A DNA stretch of 54,278 nucleotides from an uncultured Christensenella sp. (GCA_949948895.1 CATLHE010000012.1:1-54278); one strand, 5' to 3'. Numbered from the stretch's first letter, positions 6,003-15,951 are shown. Notes: generated by a model from the sequence alone, not told the origin. A program made the numbers and translations.

Positions 6003-6731
6003 TTGAAAAACATAGCCATAGTCGAAGACGAAGACTCGGCGGCGGAAAAGCTCGTCGAGAGTATCAAGCGGTATCAGTCGGAATTCGACTGCGAGTTTAA
6101 TATCGTGCGTTTTCGCGACGCGGCGGATTTTCTCGACGGCTATAAAGCGGTTTACGCCGTCGTGTTCATGGATATTCAGATGCCAAGGTCAAACGGCATG
6201 GACGCGGCGTTCGAGCTCCGAAAGATGGATAAGTCCGTATCGCTCATATTTATCACCAACCTCATGCAGTACGCGCAAAAGGGCTACGAAGTGGATGCGG
6301 TGGGGTATATACTCAAACCCTTTACGTACTACGATTTTTCGTTGAAGTTTCGCAAGGCGCTCGATAGATACGTGATGTCCGAGGACCGCGACATAGCGCT
6401 CGACATTGCGGGCGGCATGGTCAGGATATCGTGCGACAGGCTCATGTATGTGGAGATACTCAAGCATAGACTTTACTATCATTTGGTGGACGACGTTATA
6501 CAAACTACGGGCGTGCTTTCCGCGGTGGAAAAGCAGTTGGAGAGTCGCGGGTTTTTGCGTTGCAATAACTGCTATCTCGTCAACCCGCAGTTTGTCGTGA
6601 GCGTTAAGGGTTCGACGGTGACCGTCGGCAACGACGAGCTTGCCATAAGTCGACCGCGACGGGCGGCGTTTCTGACCAACTTAGCGCAGTGGTTTGCATC
6701 GGGGCGTTCGGACGGAGCGGGCAAAAAATGA
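6003..6731 (+). CDS. LytTR-family response regulator (AgrA-like)
   Basis: The 242-residue protein has a receiver domain (about 1-125; acidic pocket VEDED, phospho-acceptor Asp57 in FMDIQMP, Lys in ILKPF) and a LytTR DNA-binding domain (about 140-235; YVEILKHRLYYHL, SRGFLRCNNCYLVN). Regulators of this class bind direct repeats at target promoters. The open frame extends upstream to an ATG at 5862, but a good promoter at 5940-5968 lies after that ATG, so TTG 6003 is preferred; it begins with the receiver core KNIAIVEDE. The stop overlaps the kinase start (ATGA). The neighbouring beta-glucanase genes may be its regulon, by proximity only. Confidence 0.9.
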   Translation: MKNIAIVEDEDSAAEKLVESIKRYQSEFDCEFNIVRFRDAADFLDGYKAVYAVVFMDIQMPRSNGMDAAFELRKMDKSVSLIFITNLMQYAQKGYEVDAVGYILKPFTYYDFSLKFRKALDRYVMSEDRDIALDIAGGMVRISCDRLMYVEILKHRLYYHLVDDVIQTTGVLSAVEKQLESRGFLRCNNCYLVNPQFVVSVKGSTVTVGNDELAISRPRRAAFLTNLAQWFASGRSDGAGKK

Positions 6732-8104
6732 CGGCGGGCGAACTGTTTACAAACTACGGCATGGTAATGATCGAATTTCTGTTCGAGCTTTACGTGTTTT
6801 TGTTTATGCTTGCGTCAAAGCTCAATCGCAAGCGCAGGTTTTGGCTGAGAACGGTCGGGTCTACGGCGGCGGTGCTCGCGGCGTCCATCGGCGTCGCCGC
6901 GTTTTATACCGCTTTCGGCGAAACGACTTGGGGCAGAGTGCTTGTGTATATCGTGCTTTTCGGCATGGTGTTCGCGCAAGGTCTTTTTATGTTCGGAGAA
7001 AACAAACAGACCGTATTGTTCTGTTCGGCAGCGGCGTACGCCGTACAAAACCTCGTTTACAACGTTTATCTTTTACAGTATTTTTTGGGTAAGCTCATAG
7101 GCATATACGACTTCGGCTCAGGCGCTTTGGGCGTATTCTTATTCCGACTCATGTACTATGCGGTGTTCGGTGCGCTGGCGACGGCGGCATGGTTTATCGG
7201 GCTTAAAAGAATGAGCCGCAAGCTCCCGATAGAACGGCTCGACTACGGCATATTCATTGTCGCCGTGTTCATACTCGTCGTGTCGGTCGTGCTGTGTTCC
7301 GTAGAAGACATTTATTTTACGCGCGCGGGCATCGACATCAATCAGCCGCGCGTCGAGGCTGACGCGCTTTTTGCGCTGAGAACGGCGAGCATAGTCATGA
7401 ACGCAGTTTGTTGCATAGCGATACTGCTTATAATGTATAAAACGCTCGAACAGCGCGGATTGCAGCGCGACGTCGAACAGCTCCGCCACGCGATACGCCA
7501 GAGCGAGCAGCAGTACCGCATAAGCAAAGACACCATCGACATGATCAATATCAAATGTCACGACATAAAATACAAACTCGACGCGGCGATAAAGGACGGC
7601 GCGTCGCCGGGTTCCGTCGCCGACCTCAGAAAATCGATAGCGATATACGACAGTAATATCGAAACGGGCAACAAGCTGTTGAACGTTCTGTTTACCGAAA
7701 AGAGCTTGTACTGCGAACAGCACGGCATTACGCTGTCGTGCATGATAGACGGTGCGCGGCTGTCGTTCATGGACGACGGCGATCTGTACTGTCTGTTCGG
7801 CAACATCGCGGACAACGCGCTCGAAGCCGTGACCAAACTTACCGAGCGCGAGCGCCGAGTCATAGACATAGTAGTAAGAGCCAAGGACGACATGGTCATC
7901 GTCTCCGCCGAAAACTTTTATATAGGCAATGCCGAACTGTCTGACGGCTTGCCCGTCACCACAAAGACGGACAAAAGCAACCACGGCTTCGGCATGGCGA
8001 GCATGCGCATGATAGTTCGCAAGTACGGTGGCGAAATGATAATCGACACCGACGGCGATATTTTCAAACTGACTATACTGTTTCCCGCGGCAAATCCGCG
8101 TTAA
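6728..8104 (+). CDS. GHKL sensor histidine kinase (AgrC/ComD-like)
   Basis: The 458-residue membrane sensor partners the LytTR regulator. About six transmembrane segments fill residues 10-220. A short coiled coil leads to the H-box CHDIKYKL with His278. A GHKL ATPase domain follows (N-box NIADNALEAV, G-box GFGMASMRMIVRKYGGEM). The lack of an extracellular domain suggests sensing within or at the membrane, as for peptide-sensing relatives; no signal-peptide gene is seen nearby. The start at ATG 6728 overlaps the regulator stop, replacing the longer frame from 6689 that would run through the regulator's 3' end. Confidence 0.9.
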   Translation: MTAGELFTNYGMVMIEFLFELYVFLFMLASKLNRKRRFWLRTVGSTAAVLAASIGVAAFYTAFGETTWGRVLVYIVLFGMVFAQGLFMFGENKQTVLFCSAAAYAVQNLVYNVYLLQYFLGKLIGIYDFGSGALGVFLFRLMYYAVFGALATAAWFIGLKRMSRKLPIERLDYGIFIVAVFILVVSVVLCSVEDIYFTRAGIDINQPRVEADALFALRTASIVMNAVCCIAILLIMYKTLEQRGLQRDVEQLRHAIRQSEQQYRISKDTIDMINIKCHDIKYKLDAAIKDGASPGSVADLRKSIAIYDSNIETGNKLLNVLFTEKSLYCEQHGITLSCMIDGARLSFMDDGDLYCLFGNIADNALEAVTKLTERERRVIDIVVRAKDDMVIVSAENFYIGNAELSDGLPVTTKTDKSNHGFGMASMRMIVRKYGGEMIIDTDGDIFKLTILFPAANPR

Positions 8105-8147
8105 AACAGCAAAATAAGTAAAATTTTTGCAATTAAAGAAAAGGGTA

Positions 8148-8176
8148 TTGACAACCGTCGCGAGCTATTTTAAAAT
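8148..8176 (+). promoter_or_regulatory. Promoter of the tandem-GH16 gene
   Basis: TTGACA (8148-8153), 17 bp, TAAAAT (8171-8176). A LytTR-type direct repeat could not be picked out by eye. Confidence 0.7.
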
Positions 8177-8208
8177 GTCAGAACCATACGGAAGTACATT
8201 ATGGGAGT

Positions 8209-9855
8209 ATGCGCTCTATGAAAAAGTTCGGGAAAATTGCGATATCACTCGCGTCGCTCATTGCGGCGAGCGCGTGTTTTTCCGCTTGCGGAACGCCCGA
8301 CGGCGACGGTAAGGACGAAATCCCCGAAAATCTCGGTTCTTATACCGGAATCAACAACAAGATAGCCGACTTTACAAAAGGCTTGCCGCACGACGTTTTT
8401 TACGTGCCGAACGGGTATAGCAACGGCGGCATGTTCGACTGCGATTGGAGCAGGGATAACGCCGTGTACGACGCGGACAGTCAATCGCTGCGCCTTAAAC
8501 TGACGAGCGGCGACAATAAAATATACGGCGCGGAATGTCAGACGCATGAGTCTTACGGCTACGGCTATTATTCCGTGCGCATGAAAGCGATAAAGCGCGA
8601 AGGCGTTGTTTCGTCGTTTTTTACATACACCAACCGTCCGCAGTGGGACGAGATAGATATAGAGTTCTTAGGCAAAGACACGACGAAAGTGCAGTTCAAT
8701 TATTTTACTAACGGCGTCGGCAAGCATGAAAAAGTCGTCGACCTCGGCTTTGACGCGTCCAAGGGCTTTCACGAGTACGGCTTTAAGTGGGAAGAGGACC
8801 AAATAACTTGGTACGTAGACGGCAAGGGCGTTTACCGCGCGACCGCAAACATCCCGTCGCACGACTCGAAAATAATGATGAACGTTTGGAACGGCAAGTC
8901 GGAAGGCGAAGGCAACGTAAAAAATTGGCTTGGCGTTTTTGACAAATCGGATTTTCCCGTTCCCGACGCAGAGTATAAATGGGTAAGCTATAAACCGCTG
9001 GAAGCTCAGGGCGGCGAAGATCCGGACCCGAATCCTACGCCCGATCCCGAACCGAAACCCGACCCGACACCGGACCCCGACCCCGATCCCGATCCCGAAC
9101 CGAAACCCGACCCGACGCCGGACCCCGACCCGACGCCGGACCCCGATCCCGATCCGGAACCCGAACCGAAACCCGATTACGGCAATTATACCGGCGTAAA
9201 CGACAAACTGGCGGATTTTACATACGGAAAGCGCGACGATCTGTTCGAGTACGCGCACGATTGGACTAACGGCGGCATGTTCGACTGCGTTTGGAGCAGA
9301 GACAACGTGGTGTACGACAGCGGCTCGCAGTCGCTTAGGTTGAAGATAACCGACGACAACGGCGTAAACAGGGCGGGCGAGTACCGCACTCAGCAAAAGT
9401 ACGGTTACGGATATTTTTCGGTGAACATGAAAGCGATAAAGCGCGACGGCGTTATAACTTCGCTGTTTACCTACACCGGTCCGAGCGACGGCACCGAGTG
9501 GCACGAGATAGATATAGAGATACTCGGCAACGATACCACCAAAGTGCAGTTCAACTATTTTACGAACGGCGTAGGCGGGCACGAGCATTTGTACGACTTG
9601 GGCTTTGACGCGTCCGAGGGCTTCCATGAGTACGGTTTCAAGTGGGAGCAAGACAAGATAACCTGGTACGTGGACGGAGTGGGCGTGTATTCCGCAACCA
9701 CGGATATCCCGTCGGTACCCGGCAAAATAATGATAAACGCCTGGCCCGGCAAGTCCGAAGGCGACGATAATGTCGTCGATTGGTCCGGTCGGTTCGACAG
9801 GGTATTCCCCGTGCCCGACGCCGAATACAAATGGATAGGGTATAAAGCTATCTAG
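8209..9855 (+). CDS. Lipoprotein with two GH16 beta-glucanase domains
   Basis: The 548-residue protein has a lipoprotein signal (hydrophobic 8-24, lipobox ending SAC at about 27). GH16 domain 1 spans about 40-265 with the catalytic EIDIE signature at about 148-152, then a Pro-Asp/Glu linker (about 266-324) and GH16 domain 2 (about 325-548) with a second EIDIE signature. GH16 enzymes of this lichenase type cleave beta-1,3-1,4 or beta-1,3 glucans. The domains are clearly related but differ by many residues, so they may differ in substrate. It would be anchored outside the cell. The start is 8209 or the ATG at 8218. It ends with TAG, showing that TAG is a normal stop here. Confidence 0.9.
   Translation: MRSMKKFGKIAISLASLIAASACFSACGTPDGDGKDEIPENLGSYTGINNKIADFTKGLPHDVFYVPNGYSNGGMFDCDWSRDNAVYDADSQSLRLKLTSGDNKIYGAECQTHESYGYGYYSVRMKAIKREGVVSSFFTYTNRPQWDEIDIEFLGKDTTKVQFNYFTNGVGKHEKVVDLGFDASKGFHEYGFKWEEDQITWYVDGKGVYRATANIPSHDSKIMMNVWNGKSEGEGNVKNWLGVFDKSDFPVPDAEYKWVSYKPLEAQGGEDPDPNPTPDPEPKPDPTPDPDPDPDPEPKPDPTPDPDPTPDPDPDPEPEPKPDYGNYTGVNDKLADFTYGKRDDLFEYAHDWTNGGMFDCVWSRDNVVYDSGSQSLRLKITDDNGVNRAGEYRTQQKYGYGYFSVNMKAIKRDGVITSLFTYTGPSDGTEWHEIDIEILGNDTTKVQFNYFTNGVGGHEHLYDLGFDASEGFHEYGFKWEQDKITWYVDGVGVYSATTDIPSVPGKIMINAWPGKSEGDDNVVDWSGRFDRVFPVPDAEYKWIGYKAI
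9027..9180 (+). repeat. Low-complexity Pro-Asp/Glu linker repeat
   Basis: Tandem GAYCCS-type codons encode a PEPKPDPTPDPDP-like unit about three times between the two GH16 domains. Such DNA is prone to slippage, so linker length may vary between strains without breaking frame when whole codon pairs are gained or lost. Confidence 0.8.
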
Positions 9856-9957
9856 TTTTTTCGGCGCGATAGTTTTGCGCCGAGAACGGAACGCATAAAA
9901 ACGGTTTAAACTCGCAAAAAGCGAGAAAACAATAAAATTCATATGGGAGAAAATGAT

Positions 9958-12417
9958 ATGAAAAACAAGAAAGTTGTGGGCGCGGTAGTCGCCTCGGCAT
10001 TGGCTTTTGCGCTTTGCGGCGGCGCGCTCGCGGGTTGCGGCAACGGCAAAGGCGACGGTAAGGAAAATCTTACCGACGAAACATTGAAAGCGACCAAAAT
10101 AGCCGATTACACGACGGGTTCGGCGGCGGATCGTTCGGCTGTTTTTCCGTCCACCGGTTTTGAAAACGGCGACGTTTTCAATACTTTCTGGAACGAAGAG
10201 AACGTATCGTTCGACAATAACATGGCGGAGCTTTCGCTTTCGCCCATGGAAGAGAAAGAGCAGGTATGGAATCCCGAGTACGATGCGGACGAGGCGGAGA
10301 GCAATCCTGACTACGACGTTCCCGAGATGAAGGACTGCCAAGCGAATTACTACGGCGGCGAGCTCCGCACGTCCAAATATTACGGTTACGGCGATTACGA
10401 AGTAAAAATGAAACCGTCAAGCGTTAAGGGTACTGCGAGCACGTTCTTCGTATGCACAGGTCCTTACGACGTCGATTACGAGACGGGCGAACCCAATAAG
10501 CACGACGAGATCGATATAGAGTTCCTCGGCTATGACACGACGTTCGTTCAGTTCAACTATTTCGTAGACGGAAAGGGCGAGCACGAATACAAATACAACC
10601 TCGGCTTTGACGCATCCAAAGATTTCCATACGTACGGCTTCCGTTGGACGAGCGAGTACATAGTATGGTTCGTAGACGGCAAACCCGTGCACAAAGTAAA
10701 AGCTTCGGCAAAAAATCCCATGCCCTCCACGGCAGGCAGGATACTCACCAACTACTGGACGGGTACCGAGCGTTCGGAAGCGTGGATGGGAAAATTCGAA
10801 GACGATTTCTCGGGCAAAGCGCAGTACGAGTATATAGCGACTTCGGCGGCGGCTCAGGACGATCCCACCGTCGCTCCGCCCGCCCCCCCCGTCGAGGCTC
10901 CCGAAGAAGGCTGGACGGGTATCGACGCATCGGGATTCAGCAAATACACCGAGCCTTATACCGTTTCGGCAACGGAGACCGAGATCAATATGTCTCATAC
11001 CGTTAAAGCGAGCGGATATTCTTGCAGCGGCATGGGGCTTGCGTCCAACTATTCCTGGATCAAGTTCAAAGTCAAAAACAATTCCGAAACGGACGAAGCG
11101 TATGTTCGCGTAGATATCAAAAGAGAGAATCCTTCCGCTTCGGGCATCATCGGTATCGATTCCGATTACGAAGGCGCGGAATATCTCAACGCGGACGGAG
11201 CGGCGCTTGTCAAGCTTGCGGCGGGCGATACCGCCGAAGTCGCTTGCAAGATAAGGTGCGAAAAGATCACGGTCGATCAATTGGTCGTATTCCTTAACTC
11301 CACCAACGGCGCGACGGCTACCGCGGGCGATATAACCATTTCCGATATACAAGGCATTACCGCCGAAGACGGCGAAGCTCCCGCACCCGTGGAAGAATCG
11401 AAAGTTCTTATCGGAACTGACGAAGTATCGTTTACCGGCGACGGATATACGGTTACGTCCTCGGACGACAAAAAGACCATGACGATTGCTTACGAAGATA
11501 TGACCGGTAACGCTTATAAAAACGTTTCGACTAACGTAGCCGACATTATCGGAGAAAATAACGTATTCAAATTCAAGATCGTCAATAACGGTTCGGCGAC
11601 CGCAAAGATCCGTATAGACATCGGTTGTCCCGTCGACGCGGTATATACGGGCGGCAATTACAGCAACCTTTCCGCCAAATACGAAGGCGACGTCGAGAGC
11701 TCGGGCAACGATTATCCGTACGGCGGCGGGGACTGGTTGCGCATTTCCGCAGGCGGTACCGTGACGGGTAAGATAGTGTTTAAGACGGGCGTCGGTTCGG
11801 ATAATATCAAGATCTACGTGGATTCCGCTCAGTATGACGACGATACCACGCATACTGGCAGCGTTGATATATCCGATATGAGCTTCGACACCGAAGAAAT
11901 AGAGACCGTAGACCCCGTTCTTCCCGAGGGCGAGGGCTGGACGGCGATTGATCTTGCCGGACTCAGCGCGTACGTTCCCGATGGCGGTGCAAACAAATTT
12001 AAGCACGAATCGGCGGCAAACGGCGTAAATATCAAGCACGATGAAAAACCCGTCGTAAGCTCCAACCTTAATCTTGCGCCCACATACGGCGAAAACAACG
12101 TCGTGCACATGAAGATCAAAAACAATCTCGACATAGCGGGGAAACTGCGCATCAACGTGCAAAGCGCGGCGGCGGGATATAAATGTGTGATCACGGGCGT
12201 GACCGTCGACGGAGCTCCGCTCGAGTTGTCCGATATCAGCGAGGACGAGTACAACGGCGTGACTATCGAGCTCGCCGCAAACGCCGAGATAGTGGTCGAG
12301 ATCACGATTAACGGCGGCGACAATCTCGCTTTCGGACTTAACAACATGGAAAGCGGCGCGGAAACGGGCGACGTTACCATAAGCGAAGTCGCTATGAAAG
12401 TTAAGGCGGCGGAATAA
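9958..12417 (+). CDS. GH16 lipoprotein with three C-terminal accessory modules
   Basis: The 819-residue secreted lipoprotein has lipobox LAGC (Cys at about 25). A GH16 domain (about 45-295) has EIDIEFLG at about 184 and the same FxVQFNYFVDGKGEHE stretch as the upstream protein. Three modules of about 150-175 residues follow, starting near 319, 483 and 661 and sharing a WTGID/LIGTD/WTAID opening and beta-sandwich character. They are probably glucan-binding or spacer modules, but I cannot assign a CBM family. GGGAGAA 4-10 bp before ATG 9958 decides the start over ATG 9943. It follows the tandem-GH16 gene by 100 bp. Confidence 0.88.
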   Translation: MKNKKVVGAVVASALAFALCGGALAGCGNGKGDGKENLTDETLKATKIADYTTGSAADRSAVFPSTGFENGDVFNTFWNEENVSFDNNMAELSLSPMEEKEQVWNPEYDADEAESNPDYDVPEMKDCQANYYGGELRTSKYYGYGDYEVKMKPSSVKGTASTFFVCTGPYDVDYETGEPNKHDEIDIEFLGYDTTFVQFNYFVDGKGEHEYKYNLGFDASKDFHTYGFRWTSEYIVWFVDGKPVHKVKASAKNPMPSTAGRILTNYWTGTERSEAWMGKFEDDFSGKAQYEYIATSAAAQDDPTVAPPAPPVEAPEEGWTGIDASGFSKYTEPYTVSATETEINMSHTVKASGYSCSGMGLASNYSWIKFKVKNNSETDEAYVRVDIKRENPSASGIIGIDSDYEGAEYLNADGAALVKLAAGDTAEVACKIRCEKITVDQLVVFLNSTNGATATAGDITISDIQGITAEDGEAPAPVEESKVLIGTDEVSFTGDGYTVTSSDDKKTMTIAYEDMTGNAYKNVSTNVADIIGENNVFKFKIVNNGSATAKIRIDIGCPVDAVYTGGNYSNLSAKYEGDVESSGNDYPYGGGDWLRISAGGTVTGKIVFKTGVGSDNIKIYVDSAQYDDDTTHTGSVDISDMSFDTEEIETVDPVLPEGEGWTAIDLAGLSAYVPDGGANKFKHESAANGVNIKHDEKPVVSSNLNLAPTYGENNVVHMKIKNNLDIAGKLRINVQSAAAGYKCVITGVTVDGAPLELSDISEDEYNGVTIELAANAEIVVEITINGGDNLAFGLNNMESGAETGDVTISEVAMKVKAAE

Positions 12418-12466
12418 CTTCGGAGAAAATATTTTGACAGGCTCGGCAGAAACAGGAAAGAAAAAG

Positions 12467-15400
12467 ATGACCAAAAAGCTCAAAACGCTCATACTCTCGT
12501 TGGGTATCGCGCTTGTAGTCGTTATCACGGTCATACTCGATGCGCTCACGCTCGGCGTCTTTGACGCCGAGCTGACCGCGCGTTTGGGCAGAACGGCGTC
12601 AAAGACGAGCGGCGATACTTACGGCGCCGATCTCGAATACGTCAAGAGCGATTTCGACAGCGCGAAAGACCTTTACGAGTACGAAACAAAACTGTGCGCG
12701 GAAGTCGCCCAAGACGGAACGACGCTGCTCAAAAACGACGGGCTTTTGCCGCTTGCAAAAGGCACGCAGTTCGATCTTTACAGCGTTTCGTCCGTCAATC
12801 TCGTGAGCGGCGGTTCGGGTTCGGGCTCGGGTAGTTTCGAGCTGACCGTCGATCTCAAAACGGGACTCGAGCACACGGGCTTTAAGGTCAATCAAAAGCT
12901 GTGGGATTTTTACAAGACGGGTAAAGGCAAAAATTACGGCAGGGGCGTCGGCGTCGTCAATTACGGCAGAGGCTGCGATTGGAAAATTGACGAGTGTCCC
13001 GTTTCCGTATTGGAGTCGGACGCCGCCGTCATGAACAGCATAGACAGAAGCAACGTCGCCATGTTCGTTATTTCGCGCACGGGCGGCGAGGGCGGCGACG
13101 AGCCTCGCGATATGTACGAGTTCGGCGGCGCGCGCGGCGAGCATTATCTCGAGCTCGATAAAAACGAGCGCGATACGGTCAAATTCCTCGGCGAGCATTA
13201 CGACAGCGTAATTATTCTCGTCAACTCCAATAACGCGTTCGAGCTCGGGTTTGTTTTCGATACCCAAGAATACAAAAACATCAAAGCCGTTATCAACTTC
13301 CCCGGCGCGGGACGGTTCGGCGTATACGGACTCGGATACGTTCTTCGCGGCTATGACGCGGATGGCAACGAGATATCTCCGTCCGGGCATTTGGTGGATA
13401 CGCTCGTATACGATAACTTCTCTTCGCCCGCGGCGCAAAACTTCGGTGACGCGGTGTTTACCGACGAGCAGGGCCGAGTTATCATGTACAGCGGCGGCGC
13501 GGTCACTTACGGCACCGGCATATACGGCAACGGCAAAGACCAGATAAACGAGGACGCGGGGCGTTGCCCGTTCTACTTTGTCACCTACAACGAGGGTATC
13601 TACGTAGGCTACAAGTATTACGAGACGCGCTACGAAGACGTCGTTTTGGGCAGGACCAATGTAGGCGAGTACGATTACGCTTCCACCGTGACTTATCCGT
13701 TCGGGTTCGGCGCGTCGTATACCTCGTTTAGTTGGAGCGATTTTTCGGTCACTGCGCCCGACGCGGACGGAAACGCTACAGCGTCCGTCACCGTCACTAA
13801 CACGGGCTCGCGCAGCGGCAAAGACGTTGTGCAGCTCTATTACCAAGCGCCGTACACCGATTACGACATAGCCAACCACGTGGAAAAAGCGGCGGTCAAT
13901 CTCGGCGGTTTCAAAAAGACGGGCATTATAGCGCCTCAAAAAAACGAGCGCGTCGAGATAGACTTTAATATCAACGATTTCAAGTCGTACGATGACAGCG
14001 GCGACGGCGGATACATTCTCGAGGCGGGCGACTATTACGTGACGCTCGCGCCCGACGCACATACCGCGGTAAACAACGTGCTCAAAAAGAAATGCGCGGG
14101 CGACGCGGCTGTTCTCGATCGTATATGCGAAACGTCCGAAGTCACGGGCGTAGAGCAATCGGAAAGCTCGGTGGAGTTTGCGTATAAGTTCACGCTTTCG
14201 GACGACGAGGCGATAGGCAACGTTAAGAACAGGTTTTCGTATGCTACGCTCATCGAGCGCTCTTCGTATCTTTCGCGCAATAATTGGGCGGCAATGGACA
14301 ACAACGGACTGCGTTACGCCACACAGCAGTCGGAAGTGGGCTGCGACGGCAAAAACCCGTGGGGCAACTACCATCTTGCGGCGTGCGCCGAGATAGACGG
14401 AAAGCAGTTCCGCGCGGTCATGCCCGACGGCTTGCTCGAAAAACTTACGTCGAGAGACTCGCTCAGACCCGAATCGGAAAAAGCCGATAACGGCGTAAAG
14501 CCTAAGCTCGGAGTCGATCACGGCATCGACCTAGTCGATATGCGCGGACTCGATTACGACGATCCGCTTTGGGAAATGTTTATGGAGCAGGTCACGGCGG
14601 AAGAGCTTTCTAAGCTCATCGCGGGCAGCGGACACAAGACGGTAGCCATGCCGTCGGTCAATAAGCCCGAGACCGTCGATCTCGACGGACCCGCGGGGCT
14701 CAATGTGGCGGGCGTTCACGGTTCCATTCCCATAGGCGACGGCTTGAAAGCGATGACTTGGGTGACCGAGTACATGCTTGCGAGCACGTGGGATATAGAT
14801 CTCGCAGAGAAAGTGGGCGAGGCTATCGGCGAGGACGGTTTGCACGGCGGCGCTCAGGGCTGGTACGGTCCGGGGCTCAACCTGCACCGCACGCCGTTTT
14901 CGGGACGCAACTTCGAATACTATTCCGAGGACGCGTATTTGAGCGGCATCATGGGCAAAGTGCAAGTGCGCGGCGCGGCTAAAAAAGGCATGTATGCGTT
15001 TGTCAAGCACTTCGCGCTCAACGATCAGGAAACGCACCGCGACCAGAACGGGCTTTTGACTTTCTCCAACGAGCAGGCTATGCGCGAACTGTATTTCAGA
15101 CCGTTCGAGCTGACCATACGCGACAATACGGTGACGGTCAATTATAACTCCGCTGTCAAGGACGAAAGCGGTAAGACCGTCGGCTACGAAATGAAACAGA
15201 CCGAAATGCCCGCATGCACCGCAGTCATGTCGTCGTTTAACAGGCTCGGCGCGACTTGGGCGGGCGGCAACTACGATCTTATCACGGGCGTGCTTCGCAA
15301 CGAGTTCGGGTTTAAAGGCATGGTCCTTACCGATTACGATACCGGCAACTACATGAAGAGCAACAATAAGCAGATGGTGGAAGCCGGCGGCGACATAAAG

Positions 15401-15760
15401 CTCAATATCAACGATCCCGAATGGTCGGGCGTGCTGTCGGGCAAGGACGTAAACGAGAATATCGCGTATGCGAAAAGCGCCGCGAAAAACGTTCTGTTTA
15501 CGGTAGCCAATTCGTCGGCTATGAACGGACACATCCACGGCTATCGCGTCATTCCGGGCTTTGCGTACTACAAGATAATCCCCATTGTGTGCAGCGTGCT
15601 TGCGGCAGCGGGATTAGGTGTGCTCGTTTGGCGGCTCGTAGTCGTGCTGCGTGCGCGTGAAAACGCCGCGACCGCAGAGGCGGTGAGCGCCGATAGCGAT
15701 ACCGAAATATCCAAAGAAGCCGCGGCGGTAAAGGAGCAAGGCGCGGACGGCGACGAGTAA
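12467..15760 (+). CDS. Membrane-anchored GH3 beta-glucosidase with permuted domain order
   Basis: The 1097-residue protein has an N-terminal membrane segment (about 5-27). A GH3 C-terminal-type domain comes first (EVAQDGTTLLKNDGLLPL near 85), then a fibronectin-like module (about 420-530) and the GH3 TIM barrel (about 690-1010) with KHFALNDQETHRD and the likely nucleophile Asp956 in VLTDYD. A second membrane segment (about 1036-1058) and an acidic tail end it. Classical GH3 enzymes have the barrel first, so this is the permuted arrangement known in some Firmicutes. It would release glucose from oligosaccharides made by the GH16 enzymes. AGGAAAG before ATG 12467 favours that start; TTG 12434 is possible. 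Confidence 0.88.
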   Translation: MTKKLKTLILSLGIALVVVITVILDALTLGVFDAELTARLGRTASKTSGDTYGADLEYVKSDFDSAKDLYEYETKLCAEVAQDGTTLLKNDGLLPLAKGTQFDLYSVSSVNLVSGGSGSGSGSFELTVDLKTGLEHTGFKVNQKLWDFYKTGKGKNYGRGVGVVNYGRGCDWKIDECPVSVLESDAAVMNSIDRSNVAMFVISRTGGEGGDEPRDMYEFGGARGEHYLELDKNERDTVKFLGEHYDSVIILVNSNNAFELGFVFDTQEYKNIKAVINFPGAGRFGVYGLGYVLRGYDADGNEISPSGHLVDTLVYDNFSSPAAQNFGDAVFTDEQGRVIMYSGGAVTYGTGIYGNGKDQINEDAGRCPFYFVTYNEGIYVGYKYYETRYEDVVLGRTNVGEYDYASTVTYPFGFGASYTSFSWSDFSVTAPDADGNATASVTVTNTGSRSGKDVVQLYYQAPYTDYDIANHVEKAAVNLGGFKKTGIIAPQKNERVEIDFNINDFKSYDDSGDGGYILEAGDYYVTLAPDAHTAVNNVLKKKCAGDAAVLDRICETSEVTGVEQSESSVEFAYKFTLSDDEAIGNVKNRFSYATLIERSSYLSRNNWAAMDNNGLRYATQQSEVGCDGKNPWGNYHLAACAEIDGKQFRAVMPDGLLEKLTSRDSLRPESEKADNGVKPKLGVDHGIDLVDMRGLDYDDPLWEMFMEQVTAEELSKLIAGSGHKTVAMPSVNKPETVDLDGPAGLNVAGVHGSIPIGDGLKAMTWVTEYMLASTWDIDLAEKVGEAIGEDGLHGGAQGWYGPGLNLHRTPFSGRNFEYYSEDAYLSGIMGKVQVRGAAKKGMYAFVKHFALNDQETHRDQNGLLTFSNEQAMRELYFRPFELTIRDNTVTVNYNSAVKDESGKTVGYEMKQTEMPACTAVMSSFNRLGATWAGGNYDLITGVLRNEFGFKGMVLTDYDTGNYMKSNNKQMVEAGGDIKLNINDPEWSGVLSGKDVNENIAYAKSAAKNVLFTVANSSAMNGHIHGYRVIPGFAYYKIIPIVCSVLAAAGLGVLVWRLVVVLRARENAATAEAVSADSDTEISKEAAAVKEQGADGDE

Positions 15761-15821
15761 ACGGCGCGGGCGAGGTCGCTTTTGCGGCGGTAAAAAACGC
15801 ATTATTGTACGGCGGATTTGA

Positions 15822-15850
15822 TTGACATTCCATACGTAGCGCGGTATACT
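15822..15850 (+). promoter_or_regulatory. Promoter of the zinc-ribbon gene
   Basis: TTGACA (15822-15827), 17 bp, TATACT (15845-15850), followed by a leader of about 95 nt. Confidence 0.75.
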
Positions 15851-15951
15851 GTAGATACAAGTTTTAAATCGGCTTACTTATAAAGTTTGGTTACTCTCTT
15901 CGTTAGTGGCGGTTTTAAAAATTGAATCTTTAAAGGAGATAACCGACTACT

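Noticed and set aside
9027-9180. CRISPR-like or phase-variable tandem repeat
   Set aside because: The repeat has no spacers and is an in-frame Pro-Asp linker; units are codon multiples and do not shift frame.
8668-14521. Very long antisense open frames (557, 710 and 640 residues) opposite the glycosidase genes
   Set aside because: They mirror the codon bias of the plus-strand genes, lack RBS and families, and the plus-strand proteins have clear domains and lipoprotein signals.
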